Source: Nanobdellota archaeon
GTDB taxonomy: Archaea > Nanobdellota > Nanobdellia > Woesearchaeales > JAGLXL01
DNA length: 64,000 nucleotides
Direction: 5' to 3'
Assembly (NCBI GenBank): GCA_023132895.1
Contig: JAGLXL010000002.1
Span: 157,782 to 221,781 of the forward strand
Shown here: piece after piece, positions 1-9,553 of the stretch
How positions within the stretch are numbered: position 1 is the stretch's first letter
Layout of the letters: each line of letters begins with the position of its first letter
Position numbers and translations under genes: made by a program
Notes under the pieces: model-generated
The model's input: only the letters and a program-made list of their open reading frames with translations
Databases searched by the model: none
What the model was told of the DNA's origin: nothing

Positions 1-822
1 TTTTTTCTTAGCCTTTGCTTTCCCGTAATACAAAATCTCACCAATTGCCGTCGGCACACTTAAAATCAAATTAATTTCAGTCTTCCTCAATACTTCATGC
101 TCCACAATTTTAATATTTTTCAAATCCAGATAATTCTTAACTTTCTCAAAAAAATCACTCTGGATTTCTTTTTTTGGTTTTGGCCTAATCTCTAGTTTTT
201 CTAGAACAATCTGTTTTTCTACTGGTTTTGGCGAAGGCTCTTCTTTTTTAATTTCTTTTTGAACTGGTTTTTCTTTTACTACTGGTTTAGGTTTTTCAAT
301 CTTAGGTATTTCTTTAACAGGTTTCGGTTCCGGTTTTTTCTCCTCAAGCTTCGGCTCTTCCTTAACTGGTTCTGGTTTGGGTTTCAACAATTCCTTAATC
401 AAAACACCAGCTTCCTCATTCTTAATCAAATACCATTTCCAAAATATTTCCTTGCCGCCATTCAAATTAACTTCAAGTGGTTTGGCAAAATCCTTGATAT
501 TTCTCAAAGAAACCCGAGTCAAAGGATCCAAATCCTTATCACACAATACTTTCTCCCCTTTCAACAAATCAAAACTAACTTTATCTTTGCCATTCAACTC
601 ATCATAAAACATTAATAATTTCTCTTCCTGCCCTGGCAGATAATAAATCGGACTCCCCCCACCAATCTTTAAATTAGTCACTTTAACTTTCTTATTAGCT
701 GACAATTCAGATAGGTGAGCTCCTGCAATAATCAAATCTGTCCCAAGAAATCGAGCCAGTTTATTCGGCAACAATGGTCCTTCTCTGCGCATGAACTCTA
801 TAATCCTATCTTCTCTCGACAT
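1..822 (-). CDS. Partial winged-helix-like conserved protein (C-terminus beyond window)
   Basis: The reading frame is open for 274 codons from an ATG at 822 to the window edge, so the C-terminus is missing. Residues 1-60 look like a winged-helix DNA-binding domain (MSREDRIIEFMRREGPLLPN and onward). A Lys/Pro/Glu-rich linker follows at about residues 155-215, then a second folded segment that runs off the window. A TATA-like CTATTTATATC at about 842-852 sits the right distance upstream for a leaderless transcript starting at the ATG. Function is not recognised; a DNA- or RNA-associated role is only an inference from the N-terminus. Confidence 0.7.
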   Translation of the reverse strand, partial: MSREDRIIEFMRREGPLLPNKLARFLGTDLIIAGAHLSELSANKKVKVTNLKIGGGSPIYYLPGQEEKLLMFYDELNGKDKVSFDLLKGEKVLCDKDLDPLTRVSLRNIKDFAKPLEVNLNGGKEIFWKWYLIKNEEAGVLIKELLKPKPEPVKEEPKLEEKKPEPKPVKEIPKIEKPKPVVKEKPVQKEIKKEEPSPKPVEKQIVLEKLEIRPKPKKEIQSDFFEKVKNYLDLKNIKIVEHEVLRKTEINLILSVPTAIGEILYYGKAKAKKK

Positions 823-854
823 AAGAATTCAGCAACAAAGCAGATATAAATAGT

Positions 855-1436
855 TTATGGTCGCATCCATCTAATTTCGTAATAGGTCACGTCGCCTTCA
901 TCATCAACAATTCCAATTAATAACCTTTTACGAGTACTATGGGCCACCCTGTTCTTAGCTGCAAACTCATACCAAGTCAAATACTCGCTTTCATGCACCG
1001 GATAAATCACCCACCTGGCATGATCTTCACCTGGCTTAACCCCCCGATCATAAACCCTAAAATCAGCTCCAAACTTCAAAGCTGTCTTAATAATATACCC
1101 ACGATTCCTAATATCCTTAAAAACACAATACCTGACCCAAAAATTAGGCGCCACTTTTTTAGCTTTCTTCAAAAAACTTTCATAAGACAATTTCCTACCA
1201 TTACTAGATTTAATCTCAAGCTTTCCAGCTTCAAACAAAAAAAGTCCTTCAAGTAAAGAAAGCTGTACTTTTCCTTCTCCTTCTAAAATACTGCCAAACC
1301 TGCTTTGAGCATAAAACTCGCGAGCCGCATCACTGTCTTCAGTAATAATTCTGTCTCTATCTAAAACTCCCTTAACTTTCTTCTTTATCACTTTCTTCTC
1401 AACTTTCTTAGCCTTTTTCTTTGCTTTCTTTGCCAT
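855..1436 (-). CDS. endA: tRNA-intron endonuclease
   Basis: Homologue of archaeal EndA, which cuts pre-tRNA at bulge-helix-bulge motifs. The protein is 193 residues from the ATG, with a Lys-rich N-terminus. The C-terminal catalytic domain keeps the expected Tyr (in FRVYDRG, about residue 129), His (EDHARW, about 139) and Lys (STRKRL, about 170), with family-like spacing. An in-frame TTG at 1451, preceded by AGAGG, is an alternative start. The length fits a single-domain subunit that forms a homotetramer. Its substrates may include the two intron-containing tRNAs found in this window (His and Leu). Confidence 0.93.
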   Translation of the reverse strand: MAKKAKKKAKKVEKKVIKKKVKGVLDRDRIITEDSDAAREFYAQSRFGSILEGEGKVQLSLLEGLFLFEAGKLEIKSSNGRKLSYESFLKKAKKVAPNFWVRYCVFKDIRNRGYIIKTALKFGADFRVYDRGVKPGEDHARWVIYPVHESEYLTWYEFAAKNRVAHSTRKRLLIGIVDDEGDVTYYEIRWMRP

Positions 1437-1554
1437 ATAGTCAAATAACAAAATCCTCTTAATAAAACTTTCTTTTTAAATAGATAAACCCCCACAGAAA
1501 ACTTTATATATCACCCCCCTATTAATTAAACATAAGAAAATAGAGGGGTTTATC

Positions 1555-1821
1555 ATGGCTGAAGATAAAGAAAAAAAATTTTCCAAAGATTTGGTCGGCA
1601 AAACAGTAGTGAGCAAAACAGGGAAACGCTTCGGTGAAGTCGGAGATATTATTTTTGAAGTTCGTTCTGGAGAATTAATCCATTTAGTTCTAAAAAGCCC
1701 AACATCTTACACTGAAAAACTAGAACTCGAAAAAGACAAAGAAAACAACATTCTCATACCTTTTTCAGCAGTAATTGCTATTGGCGACTATATGGTCGTT
1801 TCTGAAGAAGATATTGTGTAA
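1555..1821 (+). CDS. PRC-barrel domain protein
   Basis: Small 88-residue protein consisting of one PRC-barrel fold (LVGKTVVSKTGKRFGEVGDI, then a strand-rich core ending in VVSEEDIV). Archaeal PRC-barrel proteins are often linked to RNA metabolism or division-related complexes, but no specific role can be assigned here. A TATA box (CTTTATATATC) lies near 1502-1512 and a strong AGAGGGG Shine-Dalgarno sequence precedes the ATG. A second PRC-barrel gene is at 57350-57625. Confidence 0.85.
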   Translation: MAEDKEKKFSKDLVGKTVVSKTGKRFGEVGDIIFEVRSGELIHLVLKSPTSYTEKLELEKDKENNILIPFSAVIAIGDYMVVSEEDIV

Positions 1822-1861
1822 TTCAATAAACTATTTATATGACCCGCTGTTCTGAATTAGC

Positions 1862-4747
1862 ATGACCCCTGCAATGTGGACTGAAAAGTACAGGCCTGAA
1901 AATTTCTCAGATGTTTATGGCCAGAATGAAATAGTTAAACGAATAGAAGCCTTTGTCCAGCAAAAAAATATGCCTCATCTTCTTTTCTCAGGACCGGCTG
2001 GAGTTGGTAAAACCTCCTTAGCCTTAGTCATTGCCAAGCAGCTTTTCCAAGGTAGCTGGCATCAAAACTTTCTTGAATTAAATGCTTCTGACGAACGCGG
2101 CATCGATATAGTCAGAAACAAAGTCAAAGACTTTGCCCGCACCAAAGCCATTGGAGACGTCCCTTTCAAAATCATTTACTTGGACGAATCAGACGCCTTA
2201 ACCAAAGAAGCTCAGCAGGCTCTAAGAAGAACTATGGAAAATTACACCAAAACCTGCCGTTTTGTTCTGGCCTGTGTTACTCCTGATACAAAAATTCTTT
2301 TACCACAAGAAAGAGAGATTATGATAGAAAAATTTATTGATCAATATGAACATAAAACCGGGCAAATACACATCCAAAATATTTCAAAAAATAGAGATTC
2401 AACTAAAAAAGACCTTGTTTTAGCTGCCGTTAAACTCCCCCCTAGATTAATTGGCAAAAAAGTACTTGAAATAACTACCATGACTGGAAAGAAGATTAAA
2501 GTCACAGACGACCACCAACTTCTGACAATCGATGGTTGGAAAGAGGCAGGTAAGATAACAAAAGAAGATAACTTATTGATCCATCCACATCTTGAAGGAA
2601 CACCAGTTGAAGACAATTCTAACAAAATTATTGATCTTGATAAATTTATAAAATTCCTTTCTACCACGGAAGAGCAGGATGGTTTAGAAACAATTGAAAC
2701 GGCTTCAAGGTTTAGAAGACTTAAATCAACTGAAAAAGAAAAAATCATTCAAAAAATAGAAGAATTAAGAAAGATAATAAAAGAAGATAAGGGGCTGACA
2801 GAAAGAGAGTTTGAACTCTATAACTTAATCAAACAAAACCACCAAATCACAAGAAAAAAATTACAAGAAAAATTATGTCTCACTCGTATGGGAACAAATT
2901 ACCTCCTTCTTTCTTTAGTGAAAAAAGGTTATATCAAAAGAATTATCAACAAAAAAACCCACTCTTTTTTAATCACTAATTCAGAGCCAATAACTCTCAG
3001 AAATGATATGGATATCAGAAAAATCATAGAAAAAGAATTTAATCTCAAAATATCCTATTCAGCTGTTAGGGAATCAATTGATTCAACAATTTTTAGAGGC
3101 CGAATTGACAGAGTTCTTGGCGAACTTAAAAGAAAAGAATTGTTAGATATAACTTTCAATGATATTGAAAAAATTGGAGCTTTGACAAGAATCTGTGGTT
3201 TTATGTTAGGAGATGGCCATCTCGTCCGTAATAGCATCAGGCTTCATTTTTCTGGTAATCGAGAAGCATTAAAAGAAGTAATGAAAGACTTAGACATTTT
3301 AAAGCACTCCAATTACTCAAAAATTAAGTCAGTCACTTTAAAAAATATAATCCGAGGAAGAGAATTTGTAGGAACAACAACCTCGTTTACGCTTGATTCC
3401 AGACCTTTGTCATTACTTTTGCAATTTTTTGGTATCCCAAAAGGAGATAAAACAATAACTCCCTATACTGTACCGGAGTTTATTAAAAAAGGCACAAAAT
3501 TCGTCAAACGAGAATTCTTAAGAGCTTTGTTTGGTTGTGATGCTGATAAACCCCATTGTAAAAAAATGAATTTTGAGGCAATTCTACTTAGACAAAATAA
3601 ATCAATTTATCTCAAAATATCAATGATTAATTTTTATCAAGAACTTTCTAATCTGTTTGAAGAGTTCGAAGTAGAAACTTACATCAAAATCATCGACAGA
3701 AAAGAAATAAGAAAAAGAGACAATATTCCAGTATTAACTTTTGGCTTAGTAATAAAACCCAATAATCATAACCTCTTCAAGTTTTTTTCTCAAATAGGAT
3801 ATGCTTATGAAACATACAAAATAAGATTAGCAAAGTTATCAGCAGAATATTTGCGTCATAAATACCATTTAATCAATTCTTGGAAGGAAAAATCAAAATT
3901 AATACTTACTCAAACAAATTCTGGCAAATCAATCGGGGTGATTGCTAAAGAATATGATGTTACCCTTGATTTTGTTGCCAACCAAAGAAAAGGAAAAGAT
4001 GTCCATCTTCCTAGAAGTAAATTTATCATTTTTGATGAGTGGATCAAAAATTATAAATTCAACAGCACCCTCTTCATCAATGAAATCGATGAAATAAAAG
4101 AAGTTGATGAAGAATTGGTTATGGACATAACCTGCCAAAAAGACCATAATTTTATCACCAATGGTTTCGTTTCTCATAATTGTAATTACTCATCCAAAAT
4201 AATCGATCCTATTCAATCTCGTTGTGCAGTTTTTCATTTTAAACCGCTTAAAGAAGAAGATATTTCTAAAGTGATTGAAAAAATTGCCAAGGAAGAAGGG
4301 GGAGAATTTCAACAGTCTGTTCTTCCTCACGTCAAAAAAGCATTAATTGAAGTTTCTAATGGAGATTGTCGGAAATTAACAAATATTATGCAAAGCTGCT
4401 TTGCTGTAAAACCAAAAGGAGAGTCTATCGCCCCAGAGGACATTTATTCTATGGTTTCTGCTGCCAAGCCCAAAGAAATCAAAGAAGTCCTTAACCTCGC
4501 TTTAAATCAACAATTTATCCCTTCACGAAACAAACTCATTGACACTATGCTCCAGCACGGCCTCTCTGGCCTCGACATCATCAAACAAATCCAAAGAGAA
4601 ATCTGGAATCTCGAAATACCAGACCAATTAAAAGTCAAGCTTATAACTCACTGTGGTGAAATAGAATTTAGAATGGTGGAAGGCTCAGACGAATTTGTCC
4701 AACTCGAAGCTTTCCTTGCTTTTGTTCTTAACTCAAACTCTCCTTAA
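1862..4747 (+). CDS. rfcS: Replication factor C small subunit, intein-containing precursor
   Basis: Clamp-loader ATPase that loads PCNA (encoded at 54599) on DNA. The host protein is 325 residues once the intein is removed. It shows the RFC N-terminal WTEKYRPENF motif, Walker A GPAGVGKT (44-51), Walker B YLDES (106-110) and, after splicing, the SRC arginine-finger motif (IQSRCA). The intein interrupts the frame between VLA and CNYSSK in the conserved region just before SRC. A TATA box CTATTTATATG about 27 bases upstream of the ATG suggests a leaderless mRNA. The 3' end overlaps the convergent lipoprotein gene by 20 bp. Confidence 0.97.
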   Translation: MTPAMWTEKYRPENFSDVYGQNEIVKRIEAFVQQKNMPHLLFSGPAGVGKTSLALVIAKQLFQGSWHQNFLELNASDERGIDIVRNKVKDFARTKAIGDVPFKIIYLDESDALTKEAQQALRRTMENYTKTCRFVLACVTPDTKILLPQEREIMIEKFIDQYEHKTGQIHIQNISKNRDSTKKDLVLAAVKLPPRLIGKKVLEITTMTGKKIKVTDDHQLLTIDGWKEAGKITKEDNLLIHPHLEGTPVEDNSNKIIDLDKFIKFLSTTEEQDGLETIETASRFRRLKSTEKEKIIQKIEELRKIIKEDKGLTEREFELYNLIKQNHQITRKKLQEKLCLTRMGTNYLLLSLVKKGYIKRIINKKTHSFLITNSEPITLRNDMDIRKIIEKEFNLKISYSAVRESIDSTIFRGRIDRVLGELKRKELLDITFNDIEKIGALTRICGFMLGDGHLVRNSIRLHFSGNREALKEVMKDLDILKHSNYSKIKSVTLKNIIRGREFVGTTTSFTLDSRPLSLLLQFFGIPKGDKTITPYTVPEFIKKGTKFVKREFLRALFGCDADKPHCKKMNFEAILLRQNKSIYLKISMINFYQELSNLFEEFEVETYIKIIDRKEIRKRDNIPVLTFGLVIKPNNHNLFKFFSQIGYAYETYKIRLAKLSAEYLRHKYHLINSWKEKSKLILTQTNSGKSIGVIAKEYDVTLDFVANQRKGKDVHLPRSKFIIFDEWIKNYKFNSTLFINEIDEIKEVDEELVMDITCQKDHNFITNGFVSHNCNYSSKIIDPIQSRCAVFHFKPLKEEDISKVIEKIAKEEGGEFQQSVLPHVKKALIEVSNGDCRKLTNIMQSCFAVKPKGESIAPEDIYSMVSAAKPKEIKEVLNLALNQQFIPSRNKLIDTMLQHGLSGLDIIKQIQREIWNLEIPDQLKVKLITHCGEIEFRMVEGSDEFVQLEAFLAFVLNSNSP
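2273..4180 (+). other. Intein with LAGLIDADG homing endonuclease in RfcS
   Basis: A 636-residue in-frame insertion. It starts with Cys (CVTPDTKILL, block A) and has TDDH at about intein residue 78-81 (block B). It ends VMDITCQKDHNF plus SHN followed by Cys (blocks F and G). Both splice junctions therefore look intact. Two LAGLIDADG-type motifs are visible (FMLGDGHL and LRALFGCDAD), so the homing endonuclease may still be active. Between block B and the first LAGLIDADG motif there is an extra helix-turn-helix-like segment (LTEREFELYNLIKQNHQI and onward), which makes this intein longer than most. Splicing activity is inferred from the motifs only. Confidence 0.93.
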
Positions 4748-5645
4748 TTCTTATACTTTCTGACATTACTGATCGATAAACATAACTTAATTCCAACTCA
4801 ATTTGCTTGGTATACAAAGTTCCAGCTGGCAGCGCTTCTTTTAATCTACAAATCACTGTTGCTTTCCCGTCAATTAATCTTGCTTCATTTATTTTGCCTG
4901 CACTTCTGCATTCCCACATTCCCGGGTCAGTTTTCATGTTAAAGGCCAGCTGTCCATATCTCAAGTCAAATGCTTCACCAACTTTAGTTACTTTGCCGCC
5001 GCCAGCATTTTCAATTTCAAATGTCAAGATCATCACACCTCTGCCTGCTGAATCTTCTTTTACTGACTTGACTAAAATTGGTGCGCCAGAAACAAAAACA
5101 TCCTTGCTCTCCTTAACATCACAAACACTTTCATCATTTAAATCTTCTTTAAAACAAACCTTAGGCACAATTACTCTTGTTTTATACTTGTACTCAATTG
5201 TTGCAAAAATATCTGGCTGATAAAATCCAGTGATTGAGTGCTTGTACTTAGCAGCTTCAGAAAGCGGAGTAAAATCAATAATCTCTTCACCACCTTCTCT
5301 ATTAAATTCAGAGACCTTTTCAATCATTCTTTCATTACTTTTTATTGCTGCTGGAATGTTTTCAAAATCATTTAAGTTAATCCCTTTCAACTTAACCACC
5401 AAATCACCTGCTGCAATATCTTCTTCCCCTTTATTTTTGACATTCACTTCAATTGGAAAATTCTCAGTGTCATAAATTACATAAACACCTTCTTCTTGGA
5501 TCCCAAAAGGCTCAAAACTTGCCACTATGCCTTGAGAACCGCCTTCAAAAACAGAACCTACTTGGGCGCCTCCTTCATCATCATCACCACAGCCAGCTAA
5601 AAATAAAACCACAATCAAAACCAAACCTAAAATAATTTTTTTCAT
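4728..5645 (-). CDS. Predicted surface lipoprotein
   Basis: The ATG at 5645 gives MKKIILG followed by a hydrophobic stretch and an LAGC lipobox, so this is a likely secreted lipid-anchored protein of about 305 residues. The start is preferred over an upstream in-frame codon because GAGGT lies 10 nt before it. The mature part looks like two beta-rich Ig-like/CARDB-like modules (NFPIEVNVKNKGEEDI; ILTFEIENAGGGKVTKVG). Similar phrases occur in the next two upstream proteins, so the three are probably paralogues. It is the last gene of the surface cluster and its end overlaps rfcS convergently. Function unknown. Confidence 0.75.
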   Translation of the reverse strand: MKKIILGLVLIVVLFLAGCGDDDEGGAQVGSVFEGGSQGIVASFEPFGIQEEGVYVIYDTENFPIEVNVKNKGEEDIAAGDLVVKLKGINLNDFENIPAAIKSNERMIEKVSEFNREGGEEIIDFTPLSEAAKYKHSITGFYQPDIFATIEYKYKTRVIVPKVCFKEDLNDESVCDVKESKDVFVSGAPILVKSVKEDSAGRGVMILTFEIENAGGGKVTKVGEAFDLRYGQLAFNMKTDPGMWECRSAGKINEARLIDGKATVICRLKEALPAGTLYTKQIELELSYVYRSVMSESIRIKESLS

Positions 5646-5658
5646 TTTTCTCAGTACC

Positions 5659-6588
5659 TCAACTCGGAGTTTTAACAATCTCAACTTTCTTGGAGATTGA
5701 TTGTAAATATTTATAATTCAATTCAATATTCAAAGGAGCTTCATAAGCAGCTGTACTTCCAACATTAAAAGTACAGAATACCTTTCCTTTATTATTAGTT
5801 AACCTAACTAAATGATCACTTGGCGTGCATTTTTCAGGGAATTCTCCTGATAAAGAAATAATAAATCCAACTTCATCAAAATCATCATATCTCATATTGC
5901 CAGGACATTGATTTAAAGCAGCTCTTGGTGAGACCACTCTTCCTGGGCCTGTATTGCTGATATCCAATTGAAAAATAGCTTTCTGCCCCACCATATCCAC
6001 TTTGACATTATCAACTGAAACCGGCGCACCTTGACCTCCACCTAAAGGCACATCCCTTACTTGACAGGATTTCTGTTCTGAGGTCAATTGATAAAATCCA
6101 GGATCAATGCAAACTTGGGGGCTGGCTATTGTTTTATAATTATAACAGGCGCTTAAAACAATATTAGGAGCATATCTGTCAACTCCTTCAGGCAAGATAA
6201 TACTGGCTGATTGAAATTCAATCTGGTTAAAACCACCTTCAGTATTATAAACACTCTTCCCTTCAATATCATCACAAGATTGACGAATACCTGGCTGTAA
6301 ATTCCTGACAATATTCCTGTCAATCCCACTCACTTCAATAAAACACTTATCTGCCTCAATATTATAAGAGCCGACATTCTTTAATTCGTTAACAATTACT
6401 AATTCAGCCACATCCCACAATGAATTTGGCGGTAGGTCTTGGATAAATCGCATATCTAAACCTTGAAAACCAGAACGAGCATATCGAGATAAACCACTTG
6501 TTTCTTCAGGCGTCTCTCCTCCACCAACTAATGGTTGACAACCTACCAACAATATACTCAACATTAATCCTATCCACCATCTTTTCAT
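5659..6588 (-). CDS. Predicted surface lipoprotein
   Basis: The ATG at 6588 (MKRWWIGL) is followed by a hydrophobic segment and a LLVGC lipobox. The mature protein is about 290 residues and beta-rich. It has repeated N-G-G/GPGRV turns, four or more Cys that may form disulfides outside the cell, and the phrase LGGGQGAPVSV, also found in the neighbour encoded just upstream (LGGQGAPISI). This supports a gene duplication. It lies 13 bp ahead of the next lipoprotein gene in the same direction, so the two are probably one transcript. Function unknown. Confidence 0.75.
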   Translation of the reverse strand: MKRWWIGLMLSILLVGCQPLVGGGETPEETSGLSRYARSGFQGLDMRFIQDLPPNSLWDVAELVIVNELKNVGSYNIEADKCFIEVSGIDRNIVRNLQPGIRQSCDDIEGKSVYNTEGGFNQIEFQSASIILPEGVDRYAPNIVLSACYNYKTIASPQVCIDPGFYQLTSEQKSCQVRDVPLGGGQGAPVSVDNVKVDMVGQKAIFQLDISNTGPGRVVSPRAALNQCPGNMRYDDFDEVGFIISLSGEFPEKCTPSDHLVRLTNNKGKVFCTFNVGSTAAYEAPLNIELNYKYLQSISKKVEIVKTPS

Positions 6589-6626
6589 AATAACCAAAAT
6601 AAGACTTATTTTTTATATAAATCTTT

Positions 6627-7499
6627 CTAAACCTTTATGCCTTTAATCGTAAAACTATTTTGCTCTACAATTTGATAAGTGTAGCTTATTGCTGCATAAA
6701 AAGGAGTTATATAATTTGCTGGTTGATTTTCATAAGCAACACAAACCACTACATTATCTTCTTCCTCCAACTCCAAGAAACTTTGCTCACAACTCAACCT
6801 TTGATTGGATAATTTCACTTCTTCAATAGTTATTGGACTGGTTAAGACTCCATCCCCTTTATTTTTCAAATAAAGTCTAAAAACAATCCTGGTTCTGTCA
6901 CCTTCAGGCACAATCACTTCTTCAACTTTGGTGATTGAGATTGGTGCTCCTTGGCCCCCCAAACTAATGCTTTCTTCTGGCTTGCAGCTGTCTTCAGATA
7001 ATCTCAAATCTGAATAAAGATTTGTATTAATACAAACATCTGTTTTTGCTTCTGAACGATAATCATAAGTAGCTACTAGGTAATAATTGGCCTCATATTC
7101 CCTTGCCTTATCCAAACGCCTCAGAACCTGCCCGTCAAATTCTTCAATATAAAATCCTCCCTCAGTGCCGGTTATACTTTTTCCTGCAATTGGCGGCAAA
7201 TCTCTTTTTGGTTCCTGGTTTAAAACAATATATCTTCTATCAAAACCAGCAATTTCAATTGTTCCTCTTTGAAGATCATAACCGCCTTTATTTTGCAGTT
7301 TGGCTGCAATTTTAAAATTACCCCCTTCATAAAGTTCACTTGGCGGCAGGCCCTCCACACTTCCAATTTCTAAACCACTTATCCCTTTTTTATAATCTAC
7401 AAACTTAGCTCTTTCTGTTTCTCCAAAAAACGAACCCAAAGTATCACAACCAACTAAAAAAATCATTCCAATCAAAACCAAACAAATTATTTTTTTCAT
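6627..7499 (-). CDS. Predicted surface lipoprotein
   Basis: MKKIICLVLIG with an FLVGC lipobox predicts a lipid-anchored exported protein of 290 residues. It has two beta-rich modules and shares the LGGQGAPISI motif and general layout with the next gene downstream. Its ATG overlaps the stop codon of the large membrane protein gene (ATGA), which implies translational coupling and a joint function at the cell surface. No family recognised. Confidence 0.75.
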   Translation of the reverse strand: MKKIICLVLIGMIFLVGCDTLGSFFGETERAKFVDYKKGISGLEIGSVEGLPPSELYEGGNFKIAAKLQNKGGYDLQRGTIEIAGFDRRYIVLNQEPKRDLPPIAGKSITGTEGGFYIEEFDGQVLRRLDKAREYEANYYLVATYDYRSEAKTDVCINTNLYSDLRLSEDSCKPEESISLGGQGAPISITKVEEVIVPEGDRTRIVFRLYLKNKGDGVLTSPITIEEVKLSNQRLSCEQSFLELEEEDNVVVCVAYENQPANYITPFYAAISYTYQIVEQNSFTIKGIKV

Positions 7500-9382
7500 C
7501 CTGTTCCCACCACTTTAATTGTTGGAGTAAAAAATTCACCTTTAGTCTGATACGAATAAACTAAATCGCCATGAAATTCCACCACTTTCAAAAATTCTTC
7601 TGGATTTTTTAAAGCACTCCCTAACCTTAAAAAACATACCCCCCCTAAAATTACTTTTTGTCTTTTTTGGGACAAAATTACCTGGGGATGAATTGATAAA
7701 GTTGTTTCACCCTCTAAAGTACAAGGTTGCGTCTTGACTAAATCATTAACACCAATGCCTGGCGCCAGCAAATCAATCTCAACCTTTTTTACATTAGTAA
7801 TTTCTCCCCCACCGATATTTTCAACTGAAGATGCCAGTTGAATCACATCAACACCCTCAATATAACCTTCTTTCCCCATGTCTAAATTCAATCTCGCCAA
7901 ATCCTTGGCCGCTCTTGATTTTCCAGCTAAAAAATAATCAGACTTAAACATCCTTTTTATCTTGTCTTTCTTTCCTCCGCCAATAAACAACATCTGGAGT
8001 TTGGACTTGGTTGAAAAATCAACCAACTCTACTTCATAAGTTACTCTGTATCTTTTACCTGCTTCTAAAATCTCTAGTGGAGAACAAACCACTTCAATTT
8101 CCTTTGATTTTTCTTCAAAAGTAAAATCCTCGCCTAAAGTTGAAAAAATAGACCCGCTCACATTTTCCTTATCAACCAAATCAGCAAAACTACAACTCAA
8201 TTTCAAATCTAATCTATCTTTTCTCGGATTTTTTACTTTTAATTTAGCTGTAAAAGTTGGCACACCTACTAAAAAAATTTCAGTTTTTCCAAATTCTGGG
8301 CCTTGCTCCCAAACTAATTCTAATGGTTCATCCATCACTGGGTCAACTATTCCTGTCACTGCCACTCCTAATCCCATCTCAGTTTTTATACATTCTTCAT
8401 ACTTCTTTGTTTCACCCGCATCCTTAAAGGGCTTGCATCTCACCTCTGCTATTTTCCTCATCGTACACTCTTCAATATCCATCGGTTGGCTCAATGAACA
8501 GCCAAATCGATAATAAACTTCTTTCCACTCCTCAACTCGAGCTTGAGTAATTTCCTTAACTTCTTCATATTGTTCTTCAGCTATCCCAAAATAATCAGTG
8601 TGTGTTTGTAAAGTATTCTTTAGGGCCGGCACCGTGTAAAAAATCAGCAACAAAAAGGTCCCCACTACAATTATCCAACCCAGCCAAGACGTCTCCTTGC
8701 CTTCCTCTTGGAGTTTAGAATAGTTTAACCAAAATAAAATCAAAGATAAGAAAAACCAGCTGAAAACATTGGCAAAAGCCAGAAAACCTTTGATAAAACT
8801 CACCATGTCTGGCAAGGAATACAACGGCAGCTGAGTCCCAAAAGTATCAATAAAAAAAGTAACCAGGACTATAATCACATAAGTCTTGTTATGCCTCACT
8901 GTCATCAAGAAAATAACCAATAAAATAATTGAAAATGATAAATAAGTAGCTGGGTTATAACCCATATAACGTTTGAAAATAGACCCTAATGCTCCTAAAA
9001 GAACTAATAAAATAAACCAGCTTTCAGGCAAAGATGCTGCTTTTTCAGCTCCTCCTGCACCAAGCCCTAAAAGTCCACTACCAATATCCCTTATACCGCC
9101 GGCTGCAGATCCAAGCCTTTCTCCAGCCCTCATCCTTTTCCAGTAACTTTCTTTAGCTTGAGCTGGTGTCGGAGCCGGCGTGCTTGGAGCAGGTGTTGAA
9201 GGAGCACTTGGTGTTGGAGCAGGTTTTGGAGAAGGCGCTGGTCGTGCTTGAGCTCTTTTCTTTTTTGCAATCGTTTCTTTTAAACGTTCTTTCTCTGCTT
9301 CACTTGCTGTACCTGCTTTAGCTCTTCTTTGTAACTCTGCGCTCTCCATCTCCCTCCTTTCTTCTTTGCTTAATTTAGCCAT
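7496..9382 (-). CDS. Large membrane protein with exposed C-terminal domains
   Basis: The 628-residue protein starts with a charged helical segment, then a Pro/Ala/Ser-rich linker (about residues 48-75). About five hydrophobic segments between residues 120 and 260 follow (for example WFILLVLLGALG, YVIIVLVTFFI, WLGWIIVVGTFLLLIFY). The roughly 360-residue C-terminal part has paired Cys and beta-rich modules resembling the lipoproteins downstream. AGAGGTT precedes the ATG. It is coupled to the lipoprotein gene by an ATGA overlap and could be the membrane platform of a surface complex. No known family recognised. Confidence 0.7.
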   Translation of the reverse strand: MAKLSKEERREMESAELQRRAKAGTASEAEKERLKETIAKKKRAQARPAPSPKPAPTPSAPSTPAPSTPAPTPAQAKESYWKRMRAGERLGSAAGGIRDIGSGLLGLGAGGAEKAASLPESWFILLVLLGALGSIFKRYMGYNPATYLSFSIILLVIFLMTVRHNKTYVIIVLVTFFIDTFGTQLPLYSLPDMVSFIKGFLAFANVFSWFFLSLILFWLNYSKLQEEGKETSWLGWIIVVGTFLLLIFYTVPALKNTLQTHTDYFGIAEEQYEEVKEITQARVEEWKEVYYRFGCSLSQPMDIEECTMRKIAEVRCKPFKDAGETKKYEECIKTEMGLGVAVTGIVDPVMDEPLELVWEQGPEFGKTEIFLVGVPTFTAKLKVKNPRKDRLDLKLSCSFADLVDKENVSGSIFSTLGEDFTFEEKSKEIEVVCSPLEILEAGKRYRVTYEVELVDFSTKSKLQMLFIGGGKKDKIKRMFKSDYFLAGKSRAAKDLARLNLDMGKEGYIEGVDVIQLASSVENIGGGEITNVKKVEIDLLAPGIGVNDLVKTQPCTLEGETTLSIHPQVILSQKRQKVILGGVCFLRLGSALKNPEEFLKVVEFHGDLVYSYQTKGEFFTPTIKVVGTG

Positions 9383-9426
9383 TCCAACCTCTTTTAATAA
9401 CTAAAACTAAACCTTTATTCTTTAAA

Positions 9427-9537
9427 AAGTTTTGCTTCCAAAAGTAAAACTTAGAAAACCAACAAAGTTGGTGCCAGAAGCTTGCTTCTGAGCATCTCTG
9501 ATTTTCGTAAGGTTTTTGCTAAAAAACCCCAGCAAAA
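9427..9537. repeat. Tandem hairpin cluster in spacer
   Basis: Four successive inverted repeats lie in the 171-bp spacer. They are AAGTTTT/AAAACTT (9427-9452), ACCAAC AAA GTTGGT (9458-9472), CAGAAG CTTG CTTCTG (9475-9490) and TTTTGCT/AGCAAAA (9514-9537). They lie between the prepilin-like gene and the membrane protein gene. They could shape mRNA stability or processing inside the operon. The short-loop style is shared with other spacers in this window. Confidence 0.7.
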
Positions 9538-9553
9538 CTTGTTTTTCGCTGTC

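Noticed and set aside
259..615. 118-codon plus-strand frame rich in Phe and Trp
   Set aside because: It is opposite the truncated winged-helix gene, whose Lys/Pro-rich linker reads as Phe/Trp/Gly on the other strand.
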